A DNA stretch of 55,837 nt from Bacteroides sp. CAG:530 (GTDB lineage: Bacteria > Bacteroidota > Bacteroidia > Bacteroidales > Bacteroidaceae): positions 1-55,837 of the forward strand of contig FR881218.1 of the NCBI GenBank assembly GCA_000434735.1, read 5' to 3'. A program made the position numbers and the translations under genes. The notes below the pieces were generated by a model. It searched no databases. It was not told the origin of the DNA and saw only the letters and a list, made by a program, of their open reading frames with translations. Below, one piece after another: positions 25,776-34,290 of this stretch; position 1 is the first letter of the stretch, and each line of letters opens with the position of its first letter.

Positions 25776-26054
25776 ATGACGGACAAGTTGAATGACATTA
25801 AACAGTTGATAAACGACGGTGATACGGAAACAGCCATCGGGCTATTGACAGATTTTATTACAACAAACGTTGAGGGAATAGATATAGCCTACTACCTTAT
25901 GGGAAATGCGTTCCGCAAACAAGGCAATTGGCAAGGAGCCCTGAACAGTTATCAGGAAGCTATCCAAATCAACCCCGAAAGTCCGGCGGCAGACGCACGA
26001 GCGATGGTGATGGATATACTTAACTTTTACAATAAAGACATGTTTAATCAATAA
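25776..26054 (+). CDS. Tetratricopeptide repeat protein
   Basis: 92 residues from ATG 25776 (MTDKLNDIKQL). Upstream in-frame starts at 25722 (TTG) and 25752 (ATG) lie within or at the promoter and are less likely. One clear TPR motif is visible: AYYLMGNAFRKQGNWQGALNSYQEAIQINPESPAA, preceded by a degenerate one. No signal peptide. It is the first gene of the ferredoxin/2-oxoacid oxidoreductase operon, 13 bases before the ferredoxin; a role in complex assembly is possible but only inferred from position. Confidence 0.75.
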   Translation: MTDKLNDIKQLINDGDTETAIGLLTDFITTNVEGIDIAYYLMGNAFRKQGNWQGALNSYQEAIQINPESPAADARAMVMDILNFYNKDMFNQ

Positions 26055-26067
26055 AACATAATTATTT

Positions 26068-26298
26068 ATGGCTAAAATGAAAGGTGTGGTCGTAGTGAAT
26101 ACAGAACGCTGCAAAGGATGCAACTTGTGTGTTGTAGCCTGCCCGGCAAAAGTACTTTCACTCACAGCCAAAGTAAACCCTAAAGGGTATAACTATGTAC
26201 AGCCAGTAAACGAAGACGCGTGTGTAGGATGTGCATCATGCGCCATTGTGTGTCCGGACGGATGCCTGACCGTGTACAGAGCAAAATGTAATGAATAA
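26068..26298 (+). CDS. 2x[4Fe-4S] ferredoxin subunit of 2-oxoacid oxidoreductase
   Basis: 76 residues. Two cluster motifs are complete: Cys15, Cys18, Cys21, Cys25 (CKGCNLCVVACP) and Cys52, Cys55, Cys58, Cys62 (CVGCASCAIVCP). This is the delta-type electron-acceptor subunit of four-subunit 2-oxoacid:ferredoxin oxidoreductases. It lies 19 bases before the alpha-subunit gene. Confidence 0.92.
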   Translation: MAKMKGVVVVNTERCKGCNLCVVACPAKVLSLTAKVNPKGYNYVQPVNEDACVGCASCAIVCPDGCLTVYRAKCNE

Positions 26299-26317
26299 AA
26301 CGAATACTTGATAAATT

Positions 26318-27400
26318 ATGGCAGAAGAAGTAGTTCTAATGAAAGGTAACGAAGCCATTGCACATGCGGCCATACGCATCGGTGTAGATGGTTACTTCGG
26401 TTATCCTATCACTCCCCAATCTGAAGTATTGGAGACTCTGGCCGAGCAAAAACCATGGGAAACAACCGGAATGGTAGTGTTGCAGGCCGAAAGTGAAGTT
26501 GCAGCCATCAATATGGTATATGGAGGCGCCGGAACAGGCAAAATGGTAATGACTTCATCATCAAGCCCTGGCGTTAGTTTGAAACAAGAGGGTATTTCTT
26601 ATATAGCAGGAGCCGAATTACCGTGTCTGGTAGTAAACGTAATGCGTGGCGGACCAGGTCTTGGTACCATCCAGCCTAGTCAGGCCGATTATTTCCAGAC
26701 TACCAAGGGCGGCGGTCACGGCGACTATCATGTGATAGCTCTCGCACCGGCTTCGGTACAAGAGATGGCCGACTTTGTAGGATTGGCTTTCGACCTTGCT
26801 TTCAAGTATCGTAACCCGGCAATGATTTTGGCCGACGGTGTTATCGGACAGATGATGGAGAAGGTTACTCTTCCGGCTCCTCGCCCACGCCGCACAGAAG
26901 CTGAGATTATAGAGCAATGTCCTTGGGCTGCAAACGGACGCCGCGAAGGACGCAAGCCTAACATCATTACTTCGCTTGAGCTAGACCCGGCTGTAATGGA
27001 AAAACGTAACTTGCACCTGCAGGCTAAGTATGCCGAAATAGAAGAGAAAGAAATACGCTACGAAGAGATAGACTGCGAAGACGCAGAATACCTTATCGTC
27101 GCTTTCGGATCGTGTGCACGTATCGCTCAGAAGGCTATAGAACACGCTCGCGAGAAAGGCGTGAAAGTAGGCTTGTTCCGTCCTATCACACTGTGGCCTT
27201 TCCCGTCGAAACCGCTGTATGAACGCAGCAAGAAACTGAAAGGTATCTTGGTAGTAGAGCTTAACAGCGGCCAGATGATAGAAGACGTAAACCTGGCAGT
27301 TAAATGCAGCTTACCGGTAGAACACTTCGGACGATTGGGAGGTATTGTTCCAGACCCTGACGAAGTAGTTGAAGCCTTGGAGAAACTTATAAACAAATAA
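26318..27400 (+). CDS. vorB: 2-oxoacid:ferredoxin oxidoreductase alpha subunit (VorB-like)
   Basis: 360 residues. It shows the alpha-subunit pyrimidine-binding region GYPITPQSEVLETLAEQ (about 29-45), the QAESEVAAINMVYGGAGTG segment and SSPGVSLKQEGISYIAGAELP. With the TPP-binding and gamma subunits it would oxidatively decarboxylate a 2-oxoacid to an acyl-CoA while reducing ferredoxin. This family is usually annotated 3-methyl-2-oxobutanoate dehydrogenase subunit VorB, but 2-oxoglutarate or other branched-chain 2-oxoacids cannot be excluded from sequence. Confidence 0.88.
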   Translation: MAEEVVLMKGNEAIAHAAIRIGVDGYFGYPITPQSEVLETLAEQKPWETTGMVVLQAESEVAAINMVYGGAGTGKMVMTSSSSPGVSLKQEGISYIAGAELPCLVVNVMRGGPGLGTIQPSQADYFQTTKGGGHGDYHVIALAPASVQEMADFVGLAFDLAFKYRNPAMILADGVIGQMMEKVTLPAPRPRRTEAEIIEQCPWAANGRREGRKPNIITSLELDPAVMEKRNLHLQAKYAEIEEKEIRYEEIDCEDAEYLIVAFGSCARIAQKAIEHAREKGVKVGLFRPITLWPFPSKPLYERSKKLKGILVVELNSGQMIEDVNLAVKCSLPVEHFGRLGGIVPDPDEVVEALEKLINK

Positions 27401-27406
27401 GGAAAG

Positions 27407-27583
27407 ATGGACAGCATCGATAAAATCAGAACCATACTTAATGTACTGTTCCTTATAGGAGCAGCCATCTCGCTGATTCTGTATTTCAGCGGAGCCGATC
27501 ATCGCATCACGTTTTTCTACGTCTGCGCGGCATCGCTCGCAGTAAAGATGATAGAAATCATTTTGCGATTCTTTCTAAGATAA
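27407..27583 (+). CDS. 58-residue membrane protein inside the oxidoreductase operon
   Basis: ATG 27407 begins six bases after the alpha-subunit stop and the frame ends at TAA 27581-27583. The protein has two transmembrane segments: LNVLFLIGAAISLILYFSG (about 11-29) and FFYVCAASLAVKMIEIILRF (about 36-55), with a short polar turn between. GGAAAG precedes the start. I recognise no family. Placement between catalytic subunits suggests it tethers the complex to the membrane or is a conserved small partner; this is inference from position. Confidence 0.65.
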   Translation: MDSIDKIRTILNVLFLIGAAISLILYFSGADHRITFFYVCAASLAVKMIEIILRFFLR

Positions 27584-27591
27584 AAACCAGC

Positions 27592-27599
27592 AAGGAGGA
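27592..27599 (+). promoter_or_regulatory. Strong Shine-Dalgarno before the TPP subunit
   Basis: AAGGAGGA lies 6 bases before ATG 27606. Such a full Shine-Dalgarno is uncommon in this window, where most genes lack one, and fixes the start of the following gene. Confidence 0.7.
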
Positions 27600-27605
27600 T
27601 AGACA

Positions 27606-28379
27606 ATGACAAAAGAAGATATAATGAAACCGGAGAATCTGGTTTACCAAAAGCCCCGTCTGCTGAATGATAACCCGATGCATTATTGCCCGGGATGTAG
27701 TCATGGTGTAGTTCATAAGTTGATAGCCGAGGTTATCGACGAAATGGGCTTGGCGGAGAAAGCTATCGGCATCAGCCCTGTAGGATGTGCCGTGTTCATG
27801 TATAATTACCTCGACATAGACTGTCAGGAGGCCGCTCACGGACGTGCGCCTGCATTGGCTGGAGCTATCAAACGCTTGTGGCCCGACCGCCTGGTGTTCA
27901 CTTATCAGGGCGATGGCGACTTGGCTTGTATCGGTACTGCCGAAACCATTCACGCACTGAACAGAGGTGACAATATAGCTATCATTTTCATCAACAACGC
28001 TATTTATGGTATGACTGGTGGACAGATGGCTCCTACTACATTGGTAGGTATGAAAACTGCCACTTGTCCTTACGGACGTGACCCTGAAATTCACGGTTAC
28101 CCGCTGAAGATGACAGAGATAGCAGCCACACTTACCGGAACAGCATACGTTACCCGCCAGTCGGTTCAGTCGGTTGCGGCTATACGCAAGGCAAAGAAGG
28201 CCATCCGCAAGGCTTTCGAGAACTGTATGCACGGCAAGGGTTCCAGCTTGGTAGAAATAGTGTCTACATGTAACTCGGGCTGGAAGATGTCGCCAGAAGC
28301 AGCCAACAAATGGATGGAAGAACACATGTTCCCGTTCTACCCGCTGGGCGATATGAAAGACACTACGGATATAAAATAA
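27606..28379 (+). CDS. 2-oxoacid:ferredoxin oxidoreductase beta (TPP-binding) subunit
   Basis: 257 residues. The TPP/Mg motif is GDGDLACIGTAETIHALNRG ... FINNAIYGMTGGQ, with the expected GDGD and NN pair. MHYCPGCSHGVVHKL near the N-terminus is the usual cysteine-containing entry to the beta subunit. It pairs with the alpha subunit to form the active site. Start fixed by a strong Shine-Dalgarno at 27592-27599. Confidence 0.92.
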   Translation: MTKEDIMKPENLVYQKPRLLNDNPMHYCPGCSHGVVHKLIAEVIDEMGLAEKAIGISPVGCAVFMYNYLDIDCQEAAHGRAPALAGAIKRLWPDRLVFTYQGDGDLACIGTAETIHALNRGDNIAIIFINNAIYGMTGGQMAPTTLVGMKTATCPYGRDPEIHGYPLKMTEIAATLTGTAYVTRQSVQSVAAIRKAKKAIRKAFENCMHGKGSSLVEIVSTCNSGWKMSPEAANKWMEEHMFPFYPLGDMKDTTDIK

Positions 28380-28406
28380 TTTATCGACTTAGTAAACGGA
28401 TACGAT

Positions 28407-28952
28407 ATGAAAGAAGAAATAATTATAGCCGGATTCGGCGGACAAGGCGTATTGTCGATGGGAAAGATTCTTGCCTACTCCGGACTGATGGAAGGCAAGG
28501 AAGTAACATGGATGCCTGCTTACGGTCCCGAACAGCGTGGCGGTACTGCCAATGTCACCGTGATAGTAAGCGATACCCGCATCTCATCTCCTATCTTGAG
28601 CAAATACGATACGGCCATTATCCTGAACCAGCCTTCACTGGCCAAGTTCGAAGATAAGGTAAAGCCGGGCGGAGTGCTGATATACGACGGATATGGTATC
28701 ATTGAACCTCCCACACGTAAAGACATTCACGTGTACCGCATTGATGCGATGGATGAAGCCAACGAACGCAAGATGGCAAAGACATTCAACATGATTGTAT
28801 TGGGTGGACTGCTTAAGATTCGCCCCATCGTGTCGATAGAAAGTGTAGTGAAAGCGCTCCGCAAAACACTGCCCGAGCGTCACCACAACTTGATTCCGAT
28901 GAACGAAGAAGCCATCCGCATTGGTATGGACATCATCAAGAAAATGGATTGA
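28407..28952 (+). CDS. 2-oxoacid:ferredoxin oxidoreductase gamma subunit
   Basis: 181 residues. N-terminal IIAGFGGQGVLSMGKILAYSG is the gamma-subunit signature, followed by PEQRGGTANVTVIVSD. In this family the gamma subunit helps bind CoA. It is the last gene of the operon and is followed by a strong terminator. Length matches the family. Confidence 0.92.
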   Translation: MKEEIIIAGFGGQGVLSMGKILAYSGLMEGKEVTWMPAYGPEQRGGTANVTVIVSDTRISSPILSKYDTAIILNQPSLAKFEDKVKPGGVLIYDGYGIIEPPTRKDIHVYRIDAMDEANERKMAKTFNMIVLGGLLKIRPIVSIESVVKALRKTLPERHHNLIPMNEEAIRIGMDIIKKMD

Positions 28953-28982
28953 TAGCGTTATTTTCTGATAAATAAAGCAGCT

Positions 28983-29043
28983 AAAGGCTGGAATGTTACT
29001 ATAAAAGACGATAATTCTTTTATAAAACATTCCAGCCTTTTTA
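28983..29043 (+). terminator. Strong extended hairpin terminator
   Basis: AAAGGCTGGAATGTT (28983-28997) pairs perfectly with 29026-29040, with a second inner stem ATAAAAGA/TCTTTTAT, then a T run. Confidence 0.85.
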
Positions 29044-29084
29044 CTTTTATATTTTGTAACGGTTAAGCTTTCGGCATAAAGTTG

Positions 29085-29092
29085 TATCTTTG
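29085..29092 (+). promoter_or_regulatory. -7 element directly upstream of the porin start
   Basis: TATCTTTG is a full TAnnTTTG match and ends only 7 bases before ATG 29100. With the usual start-site spacing the mRNA would have little or no leader. Confidence 0.55.
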
Positions 29093-29099
29093 CGACATT

Positions 29100-31199
29100 A
29101 TGAAACGAATTCTTTTTATAGCTACGCTAATAATGATATGCTGTACAGTGAACGCACAGAATTCACTGACTAACCGATACGGAAACTCGGCTTCGGGTAT
29201 GGATGCCGACCGTTACGACCGTTATGGAAACCCTGTCGACTCATCCGCCGTAAACGATGCGAGCACTATCCCCATCGGACTAAGCTCGTGGGTGATAGAC
29301 CAACGCTTCGGAAACATTACGGAGATTCCGGTGGATACGCTTCAGCATAACTTCCAGAACACTAATGACACCGGAGGCTTGCTGGGTCACTATTCGTATC
29401 TTGGCAACTTGGGTGCTCCGCGCCTTTCGCATATCTTCTTCGACAGAAAAGAAACCAGCACTTTCTTTTTTCTCGATCCGTACGACTATGCTGTAATGCA
29501 TCCGGATAATGTGGTATACACCAACACCAAGTCGCCTTTCACCAACCTAAGCTACTTTAAACACGGCAGCAGCCGATATGGTGAAGAGCGTTTCAAAGCT
29601 TATCTGGCTATGAACGCCAATAAGAGAACAGGCTTCGGATTCAACATAGACTATATTTACGGACGCGGTATTTATCAGAATCAGTCTACCGCCATGTTCA
29701 ACGGCAACCTCTTCTTCTATCATTTAGGAGATAAATACAACGCTCATTTCAGCTTTATAAACGATAACCTGAAGGTGACAGAGAACGGTGGTATTACCGA
29801 TGACCGCTACATAACCGCTCCATTAGACATGGCGCAGGGGGGACGTACGTATAGCAATGGCGAAATACCGGTGAATCTTTCTAACATCTGGAATCACAAC
29901 AGAGGTTATCATGCGTTCTTGACTCACCGCTATAACTTAGGTTTCTATCGTGAGAACCCCGATGAGAAAGACACCGTAAACACGGAGATATTCGTTCCGG
30001 TTACAAGTTTTATGCACACAGTGAAAGTGGACTTGAACAAACGTGAGTATATCTCAAAAGACGAAGCGCAGAACAAGAAGTATTTCAACAATAACTATCT
30101 AGCCGACATTCAGTTTGACGAGACAAAGCAAACTTCTATCAAAAACACTGTGGGTATTCAGCTGAGAGAGGGCTTCAATAAATGGGCTAAAGCGGGACTT
30201 ACTGCATTCGCTTCGCACGAGTACAGACAGTATACCATGACGGATACTATTACCGGAACGCCGGGACAGCGTATTCCTACCAAGTACACAGAGAATACCA
30301 TCACCGTAGGCGGACAGCTCATTAAGGAGCAAGGACGTACGCTGCACTATAACGCTACTGGCGAGGTAGCCATAGCGGGCGAAGATGTAGGACAGTTTAC
30401 TCTGGAAGGAAACGGTAACCTCAACTTCAAGTTGTTTAATGATACCGTTCGTTTTGAAGCCAATGCGTATGTAAAGAACCTTCACCCTACTTTCTTCTTC
30501 CGTCATTTCCATTCAAAGCATTATTGGTGGGATAATGACGACTTATCTAAGATTATGCGTACTCGCATAGAAGGTAAGTTGAGCATAGACCGATGGAAGA
30601 CTCAGCTGAAAGTGGGAGTAGAAAATATCAAGAACTACACGTATCTGGACAATACCTCTGTAAAACAAACCACCTCGTCGTCTGAATCGGAAACTGCGGT
30701 TTCTTATCTTAACGATGTGAAAGTGGCGCAGTGTTCAGATAACATACAGATATTCAGCGCAAGCCTCCGTCAGGATTTCAAGTTGGGCATCTTGCATCTC
30801 GATAACGAGATTACTTATCAGAAGTCGAGCAACCAGAATGTTCTTCCGCTTCCGGAGCTGAACCTCTATCATAACCTGTACATCCGTTTCGGACTTGCAA
30901 AGAAAGTACTGAAGGTAGAATTGGGAGCTGACGTGCGCTACTTCACGCAATACTATGCGCCCGATTATGCGCCCGCTATCGGACAGTTCTATCTGCAGAA
31001 CGAAGCTACGAAGTATAAGTTGGGAGCATATCCGCTGATAAACGGATACGTAAATATCCACCTGAAACGTACTCGTCTCTTCGTAGAGATGTACAACATC
31101 TTGCAGGGACAAGGCGAGAAGAGCTACTTCCTGGTGCCGCACTACCCGTTGAACCCGCGCACACTGAAGATAGGCTTGTCATGGAACTTCTTCGACTAA
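29100..31199 (+). CDS. Putative outer-membrane porin (Porin_10-like)
   Basis: 699 residues from ATG 29100; the TTG six codons earlier lies within the promoter. The signal peptide MKRILFIATLIMICCTVNAQ is followed by a plug-like region and many alternating beta strands with aromatic girdles (for example LFVEMYNILQGQ, LSWNFFD at the C-terminus, ending in an aromatic/acidic residue pair as outer-membrane barrels often do). The WVIDQRFGNITEIPVDTLQHNFQ segment is typical of the Bacteroidetes putative porin family (PF14121 as I recall). Substrate unknown. It leads a run of four genes with short gaps to 34176. Confidence 0.85.
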   Translation: MKRILFIATLIMICCTVNAQNSLTNRYGNSASGMDADRYDRYGNPVDSSAVNDASTIPIGLSSWVIDQRFGNITEIPVDTLQHNFQNTNDTGGLLGHYSYLGNLGAPRLSHIFFDRKETSTFFFLDPYDYAVMHPDNVVYTNTKSPFTNLSYFKHGSSRYGEERFKAYLAMNANKRTGFGFNIDYIYGRGIYQNQSTAMFNGNLFFYHLGDKYNAHFSFINDNLKVTENGGITDDRYITAPLDMAQGGRTYSNGEIPVNLSNIWNHNRGYHAFLTHRYNLGFYRENPDEKDTVNTEIFVPVTSFMHTVKVDLNKREYISKDEAQNKKYFNNNYLADIQFDETKQTSIKNTVGIQLREGFNKWAKAGLTAFASHEYRQYTMTDTITGTPGQRIPTKYTENTITVGGQLIKEQGRTLHYNATGEVAIAGEDVGQFTLEGNGNLNFKLFNDTVRFEANAYVKNLHPTFFFRHFHSKHYWWDNDDLSKIMRTRIEGKLSIDRWKTQLKVGVENIKNYTYLDNTSVKQTTSSSESETAVSYLNDVKVAQCSDNIQIFSASLRQDFKLGILHLDNEITYQKSSNQNVLPLPELNLYHNLYIRFGLAKKVLKVELGADVRYFTQYYAPDYAPAIGQFYLQNEATKYKLGAYPLINGYVNIHLKRTRLFVEMYNILQGQGEKSYFLVPHYPLNPRTLKIGLSWNFFD

Positions 31200-31218
31200 T
31201 ACATTTATCATCGATAAA

Positions 31219-32040
31219 ATGAAAAAGAAAGGATTGCGATACGTTCTTATTGCTTTGGCCATCGCTATCGGACTGATATGGTTGAATAGCACACCCAAAG
31301 AAAGCTACAACGGACCCCCACGCCAATACAAGGAAATAATAAGCAGCGGGGTACTGAGGGCGGTAACGGAATATAACGCCGTGAGCTACCACGTAGACCA
31401 AGACACCACGCTATCCGGATTCGACTATGAAATATTGCGTGAGTTCGCGCAGAGCAAGAACCTGAAACTGCAGGTAGTGCCCGAAATGAATTTCAACGAA
31501 CGACTTACAGGCATAGAAAACGGACGCTACGATATATTGGCTGTAAGCACGCCCATCACCAGCCGCACCAGTGACACACTGCTCTTTACGCATCCGTTGC
31601 TGCACGCCAAGCAGGTATTGGTGCAGCGTAAAAAGGCTGACGATGCCGACAGCTCGTTCATAAGCAACCAGCTGCAACTGGCAGGCAAGCGTCTGTATGT
31701 GGTAAAGAACTCGCCCGCACTGCTGCGCATACATAACCTTATGAACGAAATAGCCGATACCATCTACGTAGAAGAAGTTGAGAAATACGGACCTGAGCAA
31801 CTATTGGCTATGGTGGCAGGAAAAGACATCGACTATGCCGTGTGCGACGAGACCATAGCGCGTACAGCCCTGAAGAATTTCCCTGATCTGGATATCAGCA
31901 TAGATATAGGATTTACACAACTCTACGCATGGGGCGTAAGCAAACAATCTACCGAGTTGCTCGATACACTGAACGCATGGCTCGATGCCTACACTAAGAC
32001 AAAGGAGTATAAAACGATAAAGAATAAATACATTCCATAA
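31219..32040 (+). CDS. Periplasmic solute-binding domain protein (MltF-like N-terminal type)
   Basis: 273 residues. An N-terminal membrane anchor or uncleaved signal (about 7-24) precedes a type-2 substrate-binding domain: SSGVLRAVTEYNAVSYH, GFDYEILREFAQSKNLKLQV, GRYDILAVSTPIT. The domain resembles the regulatory half of MltF, but the lytic transglycosylase half is absent, so it may be a stand-alone sensor or binder of amino acids or muropeptides. It begins 19 bases after the porin gene and ends 17 bases before the oxidoreductase, indicating co-transcription. Confidence 0.75.
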   Translation: MKKKGLRYVLIALAIAIGLIWLNSTPKESYNGPPRQYKEIISSGVLRAVTEYNAVSYHVDQDTTLSGFDYEILREFAQSKNLKLQVVPEMNFNERLTGIENGRYDILAVSTPITSRTSDTLLFTHPLLHAKQVLVQRKKADDADSSFISNQLQLAGKRLYVVKNSPALLRIHNLMNEIADTIYVEEVEKYGPEQLLAMVAGKDIDYAVCDETIARTALKNFPDLDISIDIGFTQLYAWGVSKQSTELLDTLNAWLDAYTKTKEYKTIKNKYIP

Positions 32041-32057
32041 AAACACATCAGTCTACT

Positions 32058-33047
32058 ATGATAAAATTAGATAAAGTACGTTGGGGATTCATCGGTTGCG
32101 GAGAAGTGACCGAGAAGAAAAGCGGTCCGGCTTTCAATATGATAGAAGGCTCTAAAGTAGTTGCCGTAATGAGCCGCGACGAAGAGAAAGTAAAATCGTA
32201 CGCCATACGCCATAACATTCCGCGCTGGTATACCGATGCGCAAGAACTGATAGGCGACGAAGACGTTAACGCCATCTATATCGCCACTCCGCCTTCATCG
32301 CACGCCACATTCGCCATCATGGCCATGAAAGCCGGAAAGCCGGTGTACATAGAAAAGCCTATGGCAGCAAGCTATGAAGACTGCGCCCGCATTAACCGTA
32401 TCTCTAAAGAAACAGGCATTCCTTGTTTCGTGGCTTACTACCGCCGCTATCTGCCATACTTCCAGAAGGTACGCCAACTGGTAGAAGAGGGAGAGATAGG
32501 AAACGTTATCAACATTCAGATTCGTTTTGCGCAACCACCGCGTGCGCTCGACTATAACAGCAAGAACTTGCCTTGGCGTGTGCAGCCCGATATAGCTGGA
32601 GGCGGTTATTTCTACGACCTCGCGCCTCATCAGCTCGACTTGCTTCAGGAGATGTTCGGCTGCATACTCGAAGCCGAAGGATACAAGAGCAACCGTGGCG
32701 GACTATACGAAGCGGAAGATACCATCAGCGCTTGCTTCAAATTCGAGACCGGACTGCCCGGCTCTGGCTCATGGTGCTTCGTAGCGCACGAGTCAGCTAA
32801 GGAAGACCGTATCGAAATAATCGGCGATAAGGGTATGATTTGTTTCTCTATCTTCACCTACGACCCGATAGCTCTGCACACTGAGCGCGGACGCGAAGAG
32901 ATATTGCCCGAAAACCCTCCATACGTGCAGCTGCCGCTCATTAAGGCTGTGGTAGAGCACTTGCAGGGTAAAACCATCTGCACATGCGACGGAATAAGCG
33001 CCACACCTACCAACTGGGTGATGGACCGCATCCTGAACAAGCTATAA
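32058..33047 (+). CDS. Gfo/Idh/MocA family oxidoreductase
   Basis: 329 residues. The NAD(P)-binding N-terminus has WGFIGCGEVTEKKSGP; the EKP motif is present as YIEKPMAAS, and the catalytic region GGGYFYDLAPHQLDLL carries the expected Asp and His. Members oxidise or reduce sugars and cyclitols at C2-C6; inositol dehydrogenases are one branch but residues alone do not assign this one. It is embedded in the porin operon. Confidence 0.9.
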   Translation: MIKLDKVRWGFIGCGEVTEKKSGPAFNMIEGSKVVAVMSRDEEKVKSYAIRHNIPRWYTDAQELIGDEDVNAIYIATPPSSHATFAIMAMKAGKPVYIEKPMAASYEDCARINRISKETGIPCFVAYYRRYLPYFQKVRQLVEEGEIGNVINIQIRFAQPPRALDYNSKNLPWRVQPDIAGGGYFYDLAPHQLDLLQEMFGCILEAEGYKSNRGGLYEAEDTISACFKFETGLPGSGSWCFVAHESAKEDRIEIIGDKGMICFSIFTYDPIALHTERGREEILPENPPYVQLPLIKAVVEHLQGKTICTCDGISATPTNWVMDRILNKL

Positions 33048-33084
33048 ACAGACCTCGGCCTATCGTTTTCTCTATCTTTATATT

Positions 33085-34176
33085 ATGAATAAATACATTG
33101 TAACTCTATTTCTTGGCATACTCTTTCTTACGCTGCCACAGCAAGGCGCAGCGCAAGAGAACAACCGTCTGACCAAAGAAACAAAGGTAGCAATGGAAAA
33201 GTTAGGGAAAGCACTGAATACTACCGACTCTGCTTACATAGAGCCAAATCATTACAACCTCACCTTCATGGTTGAGCAGAGTTTTTGGCAAGAAAGATAC
33301 CGACTGGGCGCTCAACGTGCCAACGGTAGACAAACTATATCACTCGCCCCCGAACCAACACCCAAAATAGGTGTATACTTCGGGTGGCGATGGATTTTCT
33401 TAGGCGTATCGGCCAGCATACCAGAGTTGCTCCGAAAAAAAACAAGCAGCTCTTCTAAAAAAGAATATGTGTTCAATTTGTATAGTGCACGCTTCGGTGT
33501 CGACTTGTTCTACAGGGTTTCGGGGCACGACTTCAAGATAAAATCGTACTCCGGATTCAATCTGCCCGACGACCTCATAGGCCAGACGTTCAACGGACTT
33601 CATACCAAGATGCTTGGCCTCAACACATATTGGATATTCAATAACAAACGCTTCTCTTATCCAGCGGCGTACAGCCAGTCTACCAATCAGAAAAGAAGCT
33701 GCGGATCGTTCATGGCGGGCATGTCTTATTCGCATCACAACATCTCGTTCGACTATACTCTTTTGCCCGAAGCAATGCAGCCGCAAATTCGTCCTTCGCT
33801 GCAGTTCAATAACCTGAAGTACGACGATTACAACATCAGTTTCGGCTACGGCTATAACTGGGTATTCGCCAAGAACTGCCTGTTCAACCTATCAGCAATG
33901 CCCGCGCTTGCCTATAAAAGAGCCAAGCTTGACGGCGACATAGTAAATCCCAATGAAAACAACGATATGTTCAACTGGATGAAGAATGTAAACTTCGATG
34001 TGATAACCCGTGCCGCAATGACGTGGAATACCGGAAAATACTATGCCGGAGTTATCTTTGTGCTGAACACGTTCGATTATCGCAAAAAGTCGATGTCGAT
34101 GACCAATTCATTTGGAAGCCTACGCCTATATCTGGGATTCAATTTCTGGAAGAAACGAGAGTACAGACAGAAGTAG
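33085..34176 (+). CDS. DUF4421 domain outer-membrane protein
   Basis: 363 residues with a cleavable signal peptide ending at GAAQ (about residue 23). The mature protein is rich in alternating hydrophobic and aromatic strands, consistent with a beta-barrel of the DUF4421 family, which I recognise from EPNHYNLTFMVEQ, FGVDLFYRVSGHDFKIKSYSG and YSQSTNQKRSCGSFMAG. Function unknown. It is the last gene of the porin-led unit and precedes the fimbrial regulator by 114 bases, so it probably does not belong to the fimbrial locus. Confidence 0.75.
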   Translation: MNKYIVTLFLGILFLTLPQQGAAQENNRLTKETKVAMEKLGKALNTTDSAYIEPNHYNLTFMVEQSFWQERYRLGAQRANGRQTISLAPEPTPKIGVYFGWRWIFLGVSASIPELLRKKTSSSSKKEYVFNLYSARFGVDLFYRVSGHDFKIKSYSGFNLPDDLIGQTFNGLHTKMLGLNTYWIFNNKRFSYPAAYSQSTNQKRSCGSFMAGMSYSHHNISFDYTLLPEAMQPQIRPSLQFNNLKYDDYNISFGYGYNWVFAKNCLFNLSAMPALAYKRAKLDGDIVNPNENNDMFNWMKNVNFDVITRAAMTWNTGKYYAGVIFVLNTFDYRKKSMSMTNSFGSLRLYLGFNFWKKREYRQK

Positions 34177-34255
34177 CCTTTAGCTTATCAGTAAGCTTAC
34201 ACTTATGTTTTATTAAAAAGAAAACTAAAAACAATCTGTTTCATCGATATTTTCA

Positions 34256-34263
34256 TACATTTG
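34256..34263 (+). promoter_or_regulatory. -7 element of the AraC-type regulator gene
   Basis: TACATTTG is a full TAnnTTTG match, 27 bases before ATG 34291. No clear -33 element. Confidence 0.5.
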
Positions 34264-34290
34264 TATAACGAATCATAAGCATTATACACA

